From the NCBI GenBank assembly GCA_041676625.1, contig JBAYRN010000014.1, positions 1 through 64,000 of the forward strand: a stretch of 64,000 nt of DNA, given 5' to 3'. The notes under the pieces were generated by a model, which was not told the origin of the DNA, did not search any database, and saw only the letters and a list, made by a program, of their open reading frames with translations. The DNA comes from JAEXNA01 sp041676625. GTDB taxonomy: Bacteria > Vulcanimicrobiota > Xenobia > Xenobiales > JADMJV01. The position numbers were made by a program, and so were the translations under genes. Below are positions 1 to 8,820 of the stretch, piece by piece (positions within the stretch are counted from its first letter, which is position 1; each line of letters opens with the position of its first letter).

Positions 1-99
1 GTAACTTCGTCTGAAGGTAAATTGATTCGTAGGCGCACTTGAAGCCGCGATTCCAATCCCTTGAAAGGTCGCCAAAGTAGGCAAGCGAACGTTGTCCGT

Positions 100-555
100 A
101 TGAAGATCTGGGTCGATGCAGACGCGACACCTCAAGATGTGAAGCGCGTCTTGTTTAAGGGCGCGATCCGTGAAGAAATCCGGCTGACCCTGGTAGCCAA
201 TGTGCCGCTCCGCCATCCCGAGAGTCCGCTCTTGTTTTGCCAGGTGGTCGGTGATGGCTTCAACGTGGCCGACGACTGGATCGTGGAGCAGGTGGAAGAG
301 GGCGATCTCGTCATCACCGCCGACATTCCCCTGGCCGCTCGAGTGGTGGAAAAAGGGGCGCTCGCGCTGAACCCACGCGGGACCATTTATAGCCAGGACA
401 ACATTCACGGCATCCTGGCCACGCGAAACCTCTTAGACGATCTGAGAGGGGCCAGTTTGGTTGAGGGGGGCGGACCGCCGCCCTACACCAAGAAAGATCT
501 ACAGAAATTTGCGAGCGCGTTTAACGCTACCGTGATGAAGCGTTCCAAATCCTAA
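100..555 (+). CDS. YaiI/YqxD family protein (UPF0178, DUF188)
   Basis: A 151-residue soluble protein of the YaiI/YqxD family, a widespread family with a PIN-like fold and no settled function. The N-terminus carries the family signature WVDADATPQDVK with its two aspartates. The middle has VITADIPLAARVVEKGA, and the C-terminal third has the glycine/proline-rich GGGPPPYTKKD loop, so the protein looks complete and of normal length. The frame stays open upstream to a TTG at 61, but the ATG at 100 is preferred because it places the conserved MKIWVDADA at the very start, as in relatives. No neighbour suggests an operon; the next feature is a tRNA-like fragment. Confidence 0.9.
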   Translation: MKIWVDADATPQDVKRVLFKGAIREEIRLTLVANVPLRHPESPLLFCQVVGDGFNVADDWIVEQVEEGDLVITADIPLAARVVEKGALALNPRGTIYSQDNIHGILATRNLLDDLRGASLVEGGGPPPYTKKDLQKFASAFNATVMKRSKS

Positions 556-601
556 TTTAGGCTGACAGGCCAAGAGGGTGCCATTATATTTTTTGCAGAT
601 C

Positions 602-683
602 AGGCGGGTAGCTCAGGGGTAGAGCACCCCCGGCATACCCCACCCACAACCGATGGACGCTTAGCCGTCCCCTAACCTGCCCA
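602..683 (+). other. tRNA-like fragment (5' half of a tRNA, body degenerate)
   Basis: Bases 609-625 read TAGCTCAGGGGTAGAGC. This is a textbook T8-A9 plus D-arm of a bacterial tRNA: GCTC at 611-614 pairs with GAGC at 622-625. The preceding GGCGGG (603-608) can pair with CCTGCC (676-681) with one G-T wobble, giving an acceptor-like stem. In between, neither an anticodon stem nor a GTTCGA T-loop can be drawn; instead a perfect 5-bp hairpin GGACG/CGTCC occupies 655-670. There is no encoded CCA. I read this as a tRNA relic or tRNA-mimicking leader, not a working tRNA. It lies 29 bases before an excisionase-type gene. Confidence 0.4.
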
Positions 684-711
684 TAAACTGGGAGCACGAA
701 AGGAGTCAATC

Positions 712-966
712 ATGTCATTTCATGAACAACACGTAGAACACACCCCGGGCAGCCTGCTGACCCTCGATGAGGCCGCCCAGCGCCTCAACGTAGAAACCAC
801 CGATGTAAGGCAGATGATCAGCAACAACCAGCTACCTGGTTATGAAGTCGCGGGGGAGTGGCGAGTGGACGTGGCCGAGGTCGATCAGATGGCCTCCAGT
901 GAAAAGCAGATGGCGGCTATTCAGGGCTCCCACGAGTTGGCCGACGGCCCCCGCCCGGGAATCTAA
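712..966 (+). CDS. small excisionase-type helix-turn-helix protein
   Basis: An 84-residue protein. Residues 15-62 fit the MerR-like helix-turn-helix of excisionase-family DNA-binding proteins: LTLDEAAQRLNVETTDVRQ, then a recognition-helix region ending QLPGYEVAGEWRV. The tail after residue 65 is short and polar. An AAGGAG ribosome site at 700-705 sits seven bases before the ATG. A terminator follows 35 bases after the stop, so this is probably a single-gene unit. It could be an orphan regulator or the excisionase remnant of an integrated element; the tRNA-like fragment upstream fits the second reading, but no integrase gene is present. Confidence 0.75.
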   Translation: MSFHEQHVEHTPGSLLTLDEAAQRLNVETTDVRQMISNNQLPGYEVAGEWRVDVAEVDQMASSEKQMAAIQGSHELADGPRPGI

Positions 967-1001
967 TGCATAGAGGCCCTAATGTGATCCCCGTCACCGA
1001 A

Positions 1002-1038
1002 AGGTTCGACTCTCGTCACTGAGAAGCGAGCCTTTTTT
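1002..1038 (+). terminator. Rho-independent terminator after the HTH gene
   Basis: AGGTTCG (1002-1008) pairs with CGAGCCT (1027-1033) with one G-T wobble. An inner TCTC/GAGA stem continues the hairpin, and a run of T at 1033-1038 follows. It lies just after the HTH gene stop at 966 and points rightward. The next gene starts only 16 bases later, so that gene needs its own promoter. Confidence 0.75.
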
Positions 1039-1053
1039 CTATACCATCAGGGC

Positions 1054-1476
1054 ATGGAAAATCATAATAGTGCATACTCTCAATACGGTCTAAGCTTTAT
1101 GCCTGTGCTGATCAACCGGGTTCAAGACGGTACCGCTGGAGCGCAGGCGATAGGCTGGTTCTTGAATGGAGCCTGGGCCGATCTAGAGCAAGAGCAAGAG
1201 ACCGAAGAACTCTGTAGAGCACGGGTCAACAGTCGGACTCCGACCCGCCGGGAGCTTCTTCAGGTCGCCCGCTACTTCGACTACGGCAGACGCACGCATA
1301 AAGCCCTGCGATTGGCCCTGAAGGCTATGGAGAAGTATCTGGCGGCCCAGGACGAAACACTCCTGGAACAGGCGCTTCTCCAATATGAAACCGGTGAACG
1401 ATACCGACGAAGCCGACTGTACATCCGCATGAGCTTGCAGCCCATCGTCTGCGAGCGCATTTCCCGCGCTTCTTGA
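1054..1476 (+). CDS. hypothetical helical protein
   Basis: A 140-residue protein that I do not recognise. The first 40 residues are mixed. The rest is predicted largely alpha-helical and charged, with a TPR-like pattern around residues 70-120 (ARYFDYGRRTHKALRLALKA, then LEQALLQYETGERYRR). It has no signal peptide and no membrane segment. There is no Shine-Dalgarno sequence. A TATACC box at 1040-1045 lies eight bases before the ATG, so a leaderless message is possible. It converges on the DUF6941 gene with a 12-base gap. A long opposite-strand frame across 1281-1781 is judged a shadow of these two genes. Confidence 0.5.
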   Translation: MENHNSAYSQYGLSFMPVLINRVQDGTAGAQAIGWFLNGAWADLEQEQETEELCRARVNSRTPTRRELLQVARYFDYGRRTHKALRLALKAMEKYLAAQDETLLEQALLQYETGERYRRSRLYIRMSLQPIVCERISRAS

Positions 1477-1488
1477 GGGATCGATGAA

Positions 1489-1875
1489 CTACCGCTCGTA
1501 CTGCTTGAGATGGAGATGGTGCTCGTAGGCCAATCGCCCATCCAACATGACCTGAAAGGTGTAGGCTCCTGCCTCGGTAAAGACCATCTGATTGACATCG
1601 GTCTGCACGTGCACGGTCTGCTCTTCCGTTTCCAGGGTGAAGTAGAGCTCAGGGCTCTGGTGAAGCACCATAGTGTTGGCCGGATTGACCACCTTGATCC
1701 GCTGAACGTGAAAGCCCAACCCGTCTCCCCAGGTGCTGAGGACGGAAAACTTGGGATAGGTGATGGGAAACTGGGAGGCATAGAGGTCAGTGAATAGCCC
1801 GTACAGATTCAATTTCCCGTCGGGCGCGGGTACGATTGAATCACAATACAAAAAGCTCTTTAATACGGGCTCCAC
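1489..1875 (-). CDS. DUF6941-family protein
   Basis: A 128-residue cytoplasmic protein matching the DUF6941 pattern. It opens with FLYCDSIVPAPDGKLNLYGL, then FP and a beta-rich body predicted to form an immunoglobulin-like sandwich, ending with VMLDGRLAYEHHLHLKQ. The family is known from many environmental bacteria and has no assigned activity. The start is a GTG at 1875 preceded by GAGG four bases upstream. It lies 56 bases downstream of the HSP90-type ATPase gene on the same strand and may be cotranscribed with it. Complete, with no oddities. Confidence 0.75.
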   Translation of the reverse strand: MEPVLKSFLYCDSIVPAPDGKLNLYGLFTDLYASQFPITYPKFSVLSTWGDGLGFHVQRIKVVNPANTMVLHQSPELYFTLETEEQTVHVQTDVNQMVFTEAGAYTFQVMLDGRLAYEHHLHLKQYER

Positions 1876-1931
1876 TACCTCAAAACTCCTCTGGACCCGG
1901 CCGTTCTACCTCGAAGTAGAGCGTCCTGCGA

Positions 1932-3536
1932 TCAGGCTTCCATTTCCATGGCTGCTTCCAACAACTTGGAATCAGTCTCGGCATCCAGACCATCTTCAAT
2001 GGTGATCGCTTTGGTAAAGAGATAAGCCGCCAGCATGGGCCGCTGCAAGAACAACTGGAAATGTGGCTCTAGCAAAGGATGAGTCACGTTGACCACCAGA
2101 TGCTTGGCCCGAACAAACCCGAGGAGAAAACTCTTCCAATCTCGAGGTTTCTCCAACTCTCCCACAAAAAATAGCTCCCCCGCGTTCATCTGCTCGACGT
2201 AGAGCGTATCCGATAGAGCTTTGGAGTGCTTGCTGAAGTCGGCAGGCACAATCGCTTTGTACTTGCTGCCGATCCGCTGGGTGAGTTTGGTGGCCTCCAC
2301 CAGCAGGCGCTTTTTGCTTTCGGGGAATCGATCCAGGACTTCCGGAAGTGCCCAGGCCGTGGAAGCCTCCACCGCCGGTAGCCCTCCAGTGATCCGGTCC
2401 AGCAACCGCTCCAAACCGGGTTGATTTCGGGGCCCCTCCCATTGCAGCACCGGAACCCCCTTTTCTTCGGTAATGCGTTTGGTCAGAGGCGTGGCTTCAG
2501 CAGCGAACAGGACCATCTTTTGCTTCTTAGCCGCTCTCTGGACGGCCTTGATGGAGACGCGCTCTCCACCTACCGTGGGCAAGATGGGCATATTAGCGTA
2601 CTCAGAAGGGGGGCGCTTACCCAGGCGAGGAGATAAATAGCCGAAGAGTTCGTAGTCGAAGGAGCGGGCGGCCCGCTCGAACAGTTGCTTGCGAAAGGCG
2701 CCGTCGACAACCTCTTTGAAGAGCGCCATCGCCTTTTCATAGTTGCGATCGGTGATCACATTGTCCCGGGTGAGGGTATGCTCCAGATAGCGGCTAGAAA
2801 GCTTGAAGGCTACCCCCGGAGCGTACTCTTTCTCCCCCTCCCGAAGGGTCAAACCCCGGTTGTAGAAGCCGAAGAACGGCTCGGCCTGGTCGCTGGGAGC
2901 GATGGCTAGCTCGGTCTCCACTCCCTTGTGAATGTATTCGTGGCGGTGACCCATGCGAAACTCTTCATTCATGACTTCACCGTCGAACGTGATCTCGGCT
3001 TCCACGTGCTTACACCAGTACTTGATGGTCTGGTGGGAGCGCTGCTTCATCTTTTCAAACTCGGGCGGAGTCGTCTCCTTGACGATCTGAATCTGAGTGC
3101 CCTCGACCGGGTGATCCAGCAGAATGCGGTCGAACTTCCGGTTCTCTTTGAAGATCAGGCGCCAGTACTCGCCGTCGCGGCCGGTGTCCACGATGACGGC
3201 GTTGGGGTCGAGGGAGAACACCGAGACAAACCCGATTCCGAACTTGCCCACCTTGGTCAGGTCGTCTTCCTTGGAAGAGCTGAAGAGTTGAGTCAATTTG
3301 GTGTCGATGATACGACGGGTCATCCCCTCACCCGTATCGTCGATATGGATGATGGCGATCCCCTTGTCGCCCGACTCGTAGGCATTGAACTCAAACCAGA
3401 TGTCCACCGATTCAGAACCCGCGTCCATGGCGTTCTGAATCAATTCACGCAGGCAAGCGTAAGGGTCGGTAAACTGGTTTACAAGGTTTTCTAGAGTATC
3501 GCCCGCTTCTATGGCGACCTGGGTATCCGAAGACAC
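1932..3536 (-). CDS. HSP90/GHKL-type ATP-binding protein
   Basis: A 534-residue protein with an N-terminal Bergerat ATP-binding fold. The N box is RELIQNAMDAG near residue 31, the G1 box is DDTGEGM near 67, and the lid motif GKFGIGFVSVFSL is near 97. The next roughly 150 residues resemble the HSP90 beta-sheet region, and the C-terminal half is unlike classical HtpG. It is shorter than HtpG (about 630 residues). By fold it should be an ATP-driven clamp or chaperone-like ATPase; the client is unknown. The start is GTG at 3536 with no clear Shine-Dalgarno. The DUF6941 gene follows it. The family-level call is firm, the biological role is not. Confidence 0.75.
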   Translation of the reverse strand: MSSDTQVAIEAGDTLENLVNQFTDPYACLRELIQNAMDAGSESVDIWFEFNAYESGDKGIAIIHIDDTGEGMTRRIIDTKLTQLFSSSKEDDLTKVGKFGIGFVSVFSLDPNAVIVDTGRDGEYWRLIFKENRKFDRILLDHPVEGTQIQIVKETTPPEFEKMKQRSHQTIKYWCKHVEAEITFDGEVMNEEFRMGHRHEYIHKGVETELAIAPSDQAEPFFGFYNRGLTLREGEKEYAPGVAFKLSSRYLEHTLTRDNVITDRNYEKAMALFKEVVDGAFRKQLFERAARSFDYELFGYLSPRLGKRPPSEYANMPILPTVGGERVSIKAVQRAAKKQKMVLFAAEATPLTKRITEEKGVPVLQWEGPRNQPGLERLLDRITGGLPAVEASTAWALPEVLDRFPESKKRLLVEATKLTQRIGSKYKAIVPADFSKHSKALSDTLYVEQMNAGELFFVGELEKPRDWKSFLLGFVRAKHLVVNVTHPLLEPHFQLFLQRPMLAAYLFTKAITIEDGLDAETDSKLLEAAMEMEA

Positions 3537-3637
3537 GTTGACTGCTAGCTTCCAATCACTCTTTTAATTGACGAAGCTTCCTTCAATGCGCTGCGAGAAA
3601 GTCCCTCGAAGCTCTCCGAAACAAAAAAGATCCCTGG

Positions 3638-4018
3638 TCAACGGTTGTGGAAAACCAGTCGGTAGGTACCCGGTGGCTCTATCTTCACGAACAACCCGGG
3701 CCGCAAACTCACCACTGGAATCCGATTGGTGTATCCAAGGTCGGCAACCCGGATGCCCCCGGCGTTGCGCTGCTCCAGCATGGCGATCTGCCCCTCCAAG
3801 CTGAGGGTTACCCGATCTCGCAACCAGGGGCTTTTTAGACCTTCTATCAGATTTGGACGAGCGGTGTCGGTAACCGGGGCGATACCGATCGTGTTGGTAT
3901 TTCTCCGCTGGGCACCGATGGCCTGATTGGCGTCGAACCCTCCACCCTTGGGTGCAAATGGGTTGGCGCTTCTGCGGGCCCTTATCTGTTCAATCTTATC
4001 ACGATAATCGTCGGCCAC
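3638..4018 (-). CDS. hypothetical protein
   Basis: A 126-residue protein not recognised by family. The first 60 residues are polar and probably disordered (KIEQIRARRSANPFAPKGGG, repeated Asn/Thr). The C-terminal half has short beta-strand-like segments ending GLFVKIEPPGTYRLVFHNR. There is no signal peptide. A strong AGGAGGAAGA directly upstream of the GTG at 4018 supports the start and shows that the gene is translated on its own. It shares the strand of the HSP90-type gene, with about 100 bases between them. Confidence 0.6.
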   Translation of the reverse strand: MADDYRDKIEQIRARRSANPFAPKGGGFDANQAIGAQRRNTNTIGIAPVTDTARPNLIEGLKSPWLRDRVTLSLEGQIAMLEQRNAGGIRVADLGYTNRIPVVSLRPGLFVKIEPPGTYRLVFHNR

Positions 4019-4116
4019 TCTTCCTCCTTGCCGTGAGGCCCCGGTGAAGAACTTACACGCAGGGCATCATCAGTTTAACACGACTTACTTCCAATGTCAT
4101 GACCTGAAACCGGGTT

Positions 4117-5247
4117 TTACAACTTGGTAACAGACCAGACGACACCAAGGTAGTCGTCCGACACCAAAATCTTCCCATCCGGTAATTCGCTGACATCCAC
4201 CGGTCTTCCCCGATAAGTTCCATCCTCATTCAAGAAACCCCACAAAAACGGTTCAGCAGGCTGCTCTGGAGCCTTGGGATCAACACCCACCACCTGATAG
4301 CCGATAGGAGTGCTTCGGTTCCAGGAGCCGTGCTGAGCCACCAGGACCTCTCCGGGCAACAGTCCCTCTTTCTTGGGGAAATGGCAACCCAGCGGAGCCA
4401 CGTGAGCGGGGAAGTTGTGCAGTGGCTTCAAGTACTCCACTCCTTTGGGAGCCTTTTCTCCAAACTGGGGATCGGGCTGGTTGTCCCCCCACAGATAAGG
4501 AAAGCCGTAGTGACCGGTTTGGGTACCTTTCGGCATGACGTTCAGCTCGCAGGGTGGGATATCGTCCCCCATCATGTCTCGACCGTTATCGGTGAAGTAA
4601 AAATCACCGGTCTCGGGATGCCAGTCGAACCCCACCGAGTTTCGAACCCCGCTGGCTTCCACCCGGAAATCTTTACCGTCCGGTGTGAAGCTACAGATGG
4701 AGGCAAAGCGCGGATCTTCTTGCTCACACACGTTGCAAGGCGCACCGATGGCTATCCGGATGCGGCCGTCCGGCCCCGCTTTTATATAACGCCAGCCGTG
4801 ATGGCGCTCGCTGGGAAGCCCTTCCAACACCACTTCTCCCGGGGCGCCAGGCTGAAAGGGTGGACTGAACTTGCGGACCCTCTCCAATTCTCCGAGGTAA
4901 AAATCATCCCCCAGAAAGCAGACCCCGTTGGAGCCGTTGAGATTCTCCTGGAACTTCACCACCACCGGACCATCCTCGGTGATCGAAACCATATGCACGA
5001 AACCCTCCCGGGAGCCCACAAAAACCGTCTTTCCATCCGGGGAAACGGCCAGACTCCGGGCACTCGGTACTTCAGCCCACTTCTCCACCTTGAAACCTTC
5101 CCGGGTCCGGGGGAGCCAGTCGGGGCCATCGACCTCCTGGCTCGGTGTCTCGACTGTCTGCGCACTGGCGGTTGGAATCGGATTGACTTCCCGTTGGCAA
5201 GCGGTCAGGAGCACGACGATCAAGAGCAAAGGGACTAGAATTCTCAT
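4117..5247 (-). CDS. PQQ-dependent sugar dehydrogenase-like lipoprotein
   Basis: A 376-residue exported protein. Residues 1-17 are a lipoprotein signal with lipobox LLTAC, so it should be anchored to a membrane outside the cytoplasm. The body is a beta-propeller of the soluble glucose/sorbosone dehydrogenase family: repeated LAVSPDGKTVFVG-type strands, HHGWRYIKAGPDGRIRIAIG near 145, DWHPETGDFYFTDNGRD near 205 and LPDGKILVSDDYLGVVW at the end. Family members oxidise sugars or related alcohols with PQQ, although many homologues have no proven substrate. Paired cysteines near residue 170 are unusual and may be a disulphide. The start ATG has GGGGAG upstream. It is divergent from a glycosyltransferase 53 bases away. 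Confidence 0.8.
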   Translation of the reverse strand: MRILVPLLLIVVLLTACQREVNPIPTASAQTVETPSQEVDGPDWLPRTREGFKVEKWAEVPSARSLAVSPDGKTVFVGSREGFVHMVSITEDGPVVVKFQENLNGSNGVCFLGDDFYLGELERVRKFSPPFQPGAPGEVVLEGLPSERHHGWRYIKAGPDGRIRIAIGAPCNVCEQEDPRFASICSFTPDGKDFRVEASGVRNSVGFDWHPETGDFYFTDNGRDMMGDDIPPCELNVMPKGTQTGHYGFPYLWGDNQPDPQFGEKAPKGVEYLKPLHNFPAHVAPLGCHFPKKEGLLPGEVLVAQHGSWNRSTPIGYQVVGVDPKAPEQPAEPFLWGFLNEDGTYRGRPVDVSELPDGKILVSDDYLGVVWSVTKL

Positions 5248-5300
5248 GCTCCCCCCTTCCTAGCAGAGGCAAAGGACCCTTTCGGTGCAAAGTAAGCGAA

Positions 5301-6458
5301 GTGGAAATTTGCCTCCTCATCGCTGCTCTCATTGTCCTCGCCAGGGGCCTCAAAACCCGTTCTGAGCTTTTGTCCCTGGCCCATTTTGAGACCCTTCCGG
5401 AGGAGGAGCTTCCGGGAGTTTCTGTACTGGTCGCGGCGAGAAATGAAGAGGACAACGTCGAGGCGGCTCTGAGCTCGCTTTTGAACCTGGACTATCCGGA
5501 TCTGGAAGTGGTCTTTGTGGACGACCGCTCCACCGACCGAACCGCTGAGATCGCCTACCAACTGGCCGCCTCCCACCCGGCCGGGGAGAGACTGAAGGTG
5601 CTCCGGTGTCGAGAGCTACCCCCGGGCTGGTTGGGCAAGATCCACGCCCAGCACATGGCGGCCAAGGCCAGTAACAAGCCCCTGGTCCTGCTGACCGACG
5701 CCGACGTGGTCTTCGACCCGAGAAGCCTCAAGGTTGCTGCCAGCGCCCAGCAGGTACTGCGAGCCGATCACTTGGTGGGCGCCCCGATCATCGAGACCCG
5801 AAGCCTCTGGGAGCAAGCTCTGGTCTCGCTGTTTCTGGTGCTGTTCGTAGCCAAGTTCCGACCTTCGCGGGTCCACCGGGACCGCAAACGGTTCGTGGGA
5901 GTGGGAGCCTTTAGCATGCTAACCCGGCAAGCCCTGGACAGGCTCGACTTTCTGGAGCCCCTTCGCCTGCAAGTGATCGACGACGTTCATCTGGGCCGTC
6001 TGGTCAAGAGCCGGGGAATGGTGCAGTACGCTCTGCTCACCGCCGGTCTGGTGCGGGTGCGCTGGGTGGCGGGGGTGCGCGGGGTGGTGTTGGGACTGGA
6101 GAAGAACTCCTACGCGGGTCTGGGCTACAACCGGGTCCTGGGCCTCCTCGCTCTGCCGCTGGTCGCCTCTGCGTTCTGGTTGCCCCTGCTCTTTCTGCTC
6201 ACCAACCACGCAGGCTGGGCGGTGGCCTACCTCCTGATTTGGGTTATTGCCGGCCTGCTGATTCCAGCCGAGCTTCAAATCCCTCGCTGGATCGGGCTCA
6301 CCTTTCCTCTGGCCGCTCTGGTTCTGACTTACACCTTCGCCCGCTCCATCTGGCTGACCGAAAAGCAGGGCGGAGTGAAATGGCGAGATACGCTCTATCC
6401 TTTAGAGGAACTGAGGGCTGCCCACCAGGATTTCGTGGAGAGAGTCGCTCCCCTCTGA
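5301..6458 (+). CDS. membrane glycosyltransferase family 2 (HpnB/ceramide glucosyltransferase-like)
   Basis: A 385-residue inner-membrane glycosyltransferase. The GT-A domain begins near residue 38 with VSVLVAARNEEDNVEAAL, followed by VFVDDRSTDRTAE, PPGWLGKIHA and the metal-binding TDADVVF. A later VIDDVHLGRLVKSRG supplies the acceptor-side acidic motif. The C-terminal 120 residues hold three or four membrane segments, as in hopanoid-associated (HpnB) and ceramide glucosyltransferases. It should move a sugar from a nucleotide donor to a lipid acceptor at the cytoplasmic face. The start is GTG at 5301. No squalene or hopanoid genes are nearby, so the acceptor cannot be named. Confidence 0.8.
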   Translation: MEICLLIAALIVLARGLKTRSELLSLAHFETLPEEELPGVSVLVAARNEEDNVEAALSSLLNLDYPDLEVVFVDDRSTDRTAEIAYQLAASHPAGERLKVLRCRELPPGWLGKIHAQHMAAKASNKPLVLLTDADVVFDPRSLKVAASAQQVLRADHLVGAPIIETRSLWEQALVSLFLVLFVAKFRPSRVHRDRKRFVGVGAFSMLTRQALDRLDFLEPLRLQVIDDVHLGRLVKSRGMVQYALLTAGLVRVRWVAGVRGVVLGLEKNSYAGLGYNRVLGLLALPLVASAFWLPLLFLLTNHAGWAVAYLLIWVIAGLLIPAELQIPRWIGLTFPLAALVLTYTFARSIWLTEKQGGVKWRDTLYPLEELRAAHQDFVERVAPL

Positions 6459-6475
6459 GGAGCAACTCCTGAGGG

Positions 6476-7588
6476 CTATCTTCCGCTCACCAGCGCGTGT
6501 TTGGCCTGAGCTCGCTGGTACTCGATGACCAGAAACTGGTGGTTCGGAGCGAGCTTGATGGCTGTGTTGTAGTCCGCCAGAGCCTTTTCCAGGTGCCCCA
6601 CCTCTCGGCTACGGTCGTACATCCGTTCTTCGGTGTTGGCCCGAAAGCGCAGCAGATCCACACTCTGGGGGAAAGTCCCGAGGGCGGTGTCGAGAAATGC
6701 CCTGGCCTCCTCCAGGCTACCCATGCGATAGAGCAGAGCGCTCAAACTCCTGGTGATCTCGGGATCCTGGGGAAACTCTCGATACAGACCTTGATAAATC
6801 GTTTTGGCCTGGGCCAGGTCACCGTTGTCCACCGCAGCGGCAGCATCCACCAGCTTCTTATCTTTGTCACTCGCGGGATTGGTCGGGGTTTGGTCGAGAT
6901 GAGCGGAGGTTTCCTGACTGTTCGGGGTGGGGGGAATCAGTTGGTTCCAATCCCCTTTCTCGCGCGCGACCAGTTTTTCAAGCTCGATCCGGGCCTGCAC
7001 GTGGCCTGCCTTGACGGCCCTATTCAACTCTTCCTTGGCCCGGGTTTCCTGCTCTAGCCACATGCTCAAGGAGCCGGCTTTGTACCACATCTCCCCTTCT
7101 TCATAGCCCACTCTGGCCAGCTCTTCGTAGAGATTGTGAGCATTAAAATAGTCCTGTTTCATCTCGGCCATCCGGGCCTTGATGTGCTTGGCTTTTCGGC
7201 CGGACTCGGTTTCGGGGCTGGTGATCAGGACGTTGTCCACCATCTGCCCTGCCATGGTGTAGTTCTGGGCATCGAAGAAGAGTTGAGCCAGGTCTACCCG
7301 ATAAGGGGCCGGACGTGCTTTGATCTCGGCAGCAAAATCGCCCACCATGGCAAATCGCATGGCGTCGTCGATGTGGTTATTCTCAATACCCCAGCGAACC
7401 CGCTTTTCGACGTTGGTAAAGAACTGCTCCGTCAAGAGCGGCTTGGATTGCGATAAAATCTGTTTCCACTCCGTGACCGGACTGCGAAACAGATCCCGCA
7501 GCATCTCCACCGGTGAATCGGCCGCATGGGCTGCCACCGTGAGCAGCAGGATGATCGCGCTCGCTATGCATCGTCTCTTCAACATCAC
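6476..7588 (-). CDS. exported TPR-repeat protein
   Basis: A protein of about 370 residues with a cleavable signal peptide (hydrophobic stretch ending AAHA|AD) and tetratricopeptide-like helical repeats over residues 100-370. The C-terminal repeat ALADYNTAIKLAPNHQFLVI is the clearest. A polar linker rich in Pro, Asn and Asp separates two repeat blocks around residue 230. TPR proteins of this kind scaffold protein contacts in the periplasm; the partner is unknown. GGAGG lies 4, 7 and 10 bases before in-frame TTG, GTG and ATG codons; GTG at 7588 has the best spacing. It converges with the glycosyltransferase gene (17-base gap). Confidence 0.7.
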   Translation of the reverse strand: MMLKRRCIASAIILLLTVAAHAADSPVEMLRDLFRSPVTEWKQILSQSKPLLTEQFFTNVEKRVRWGIENNHIDDAMRFAMVGDFAAEIKARPAPYRVDLAQLFFDAQNYTMAGQMVDNVLITSPETESGRKAKHIKARMAEMKQDYFNAHNLYEELARVGYEEGEMWYKAGSLSMWLEQETRAKEELNRAVKAGHVQARIELEKLVAREKGDWNQLIPPTPNSQETSAHLDQTPTNPASDKDKKLVDAAAAVDNGDLAQAKTIYQGLYREFPQDPEITRSLSALLYRMGSLEEARAFLDTALGTFPQSVDLLRFRANTEERMYDRSREVGHLEKALADYNTAIKLAPNHQFLVIEYQRAQAKHALVSGR

Positions 7589-7659
7589 CAAATAACCTCC
7601 AGCAGACGCTCGGTGTCATGTGCCCTCAGGTCTGAACTCCGAAACGTTCTTAAACCAAA

Positions 7660-8820
7660 CTATAACCCCTCGGGAGTGGGATTGTTTCCCCACACCCGCC
7701 GCAGCACATCCATGGCAAACCTATCCGCCGTGAACCAATCGTGACGGCCGTCGGGCACCACCATTTCGCACTGGTTTTCCACTCCCTGGTGGGCCAGGGC
7801 ATCCACAACCGCTTTGTTGCGATAATAATTGGAGTCGGAAGGCTCCGAACTCTCCGGACCGGAGGCCAGGAAATATCTCATTCGGCGCAGTTGCGAGGCC
7901 GGCAGGTTGCGGGCCAGCCAGGCGGGCGAGTGAGACTTTAGGTGAGCCGGGTCGGCCGGACGCCCGAAGATGGGGTCGAAAAGCGGGTGCTTCAGGATCC
8001 TGTCGTCCGGCTTTACCGGATGATAGGGAAAGGAGCCATCGTAAGCTGCCACTACGGAAAAAAGAGTAGGGTTCCGAAGAGCCAACTGGACCGCATTCAG
8101 ACCGCCCAGAGAAAATCCAACAGCCGCCCGTTGAGGGTTGATCAACCCCAGGTCCTCCTCGAATCGAGGTAGAAACTCCCCTCGAAAGCTGGTTTCGAAA
8201 GCGCCGAATCCCCCTCCCACGAAGCGCCCATCCCGAGCCAGGTCCGGGGCTTTCCAATCCACGGCGATGGTCAACCCCTCCCGGTTGTCGCCTCCGAAAT
8301 CAGGGAAAACCAGCAAACTCGGAGGAAGTTCACCCGCGTCGACAGCCGCCTGCACCAACTGCACGAGGGTGGTGGGTCCCGCGGTGCCGTGCCGCTCTCT
8401 GGAGGGGTCTTCCCGGTCGTAAAACCATTCACTGAAATGACCGCGGAACAAATAGATCACCAGGGGAGAGAACCTGGGCAGCTTGGGCCCGGAGGTCCGG
8501 TAAAGCCCCACGAACCTGCGCAGGCCGAGGGCCGGAGAAAAGAAAGATAAGCGCCAAATCTTGCCGCTCGGAAAACTCTTTAACTCATGCCAACCGAGGA
8601 CTTCGGTGGCAGAAACCATCCGCTTCCAGCCGTACACGGCGCCGCCCTTTCTGGGCCGCGGGTTCGCTTCCCTACCTGTAGGATTCGAGAGTGGGGTTTG
8701 CGTATAACGTGAGGTGACCAAAAAGAAAGTCGCAACCAGAAAGAAGACGAAGAGTCCCTTAATGAAGGAAGTCCTCCAGGCTGCCGAGGAATTGGCGAGT
8801 GTACGGGATGAGTTGCGCAC
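7660..8820 (-). CDS. membrane-anchored esterase (alpha/beta hydrolase, esterase D type)
   Basis: A 386-residue protein with one N-terminal membrane anchor (residues 20-40, FIKGLFVFFLVATFFLV). An extracytoplasmic alpha/beta hydrolase domain of the putative esterase (Esterase D/Fes) family follows. The nucleophile elbow is GFSLGG near residue 230, and a late VPDGRHDW supplies the catalytic histidine; an acidic residue in the SGPESSEPSD region may complete the triad. It probably cleaves carboxyl esters outside the cytoplasm; the substrate is unknown. The GTG start at 8820 is uncertain because a rightward small ORF overlaps the N-terminal coding region and no Shine-Dalgarno is visible. Confidence 0.75.
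   Translation of the reverse strand: MRNSSRTLANSSAAWRTSFIKGLFVFFLVATFFLVTSRYTQTPLSNPTGREANPRPRKGGAVYGWKRMVSATEVLGWHELKSFPSGKIWRLSFFSPALGLRRFVGLYRTSGPKLPRFSPLVIYLFRGHFSEWFYDREDPSRERHGTAGPTTLVQLVQAAVDAGELPPSLLVFPDFGGDNREGLTIAVDWKAPDLARDGRFVGGGFGAFETSFRGEFLPRFEEDLGLINPQRAAVGFSLGGLNAVQLALRNPTLFSVVAAYDGSFPYHPVKPDDRILKHPLFDPIFGRPADPAHLKSHSPAWLARNLPASQLRRMRYFLASGPESSEPSDSNYYRNKAVVDALAHQGVENQCEMVVPDGRHDWFTADRFAMDVLRRVWGNNPTPEGL

Noticed and set aside
4330..5238. 302-codon rightward frame opposite the sugar dehydrogenase
   Set aside because: The reverse frame encodes a recognisable beta-propeller lipoprotein; the forward frame has no motif.
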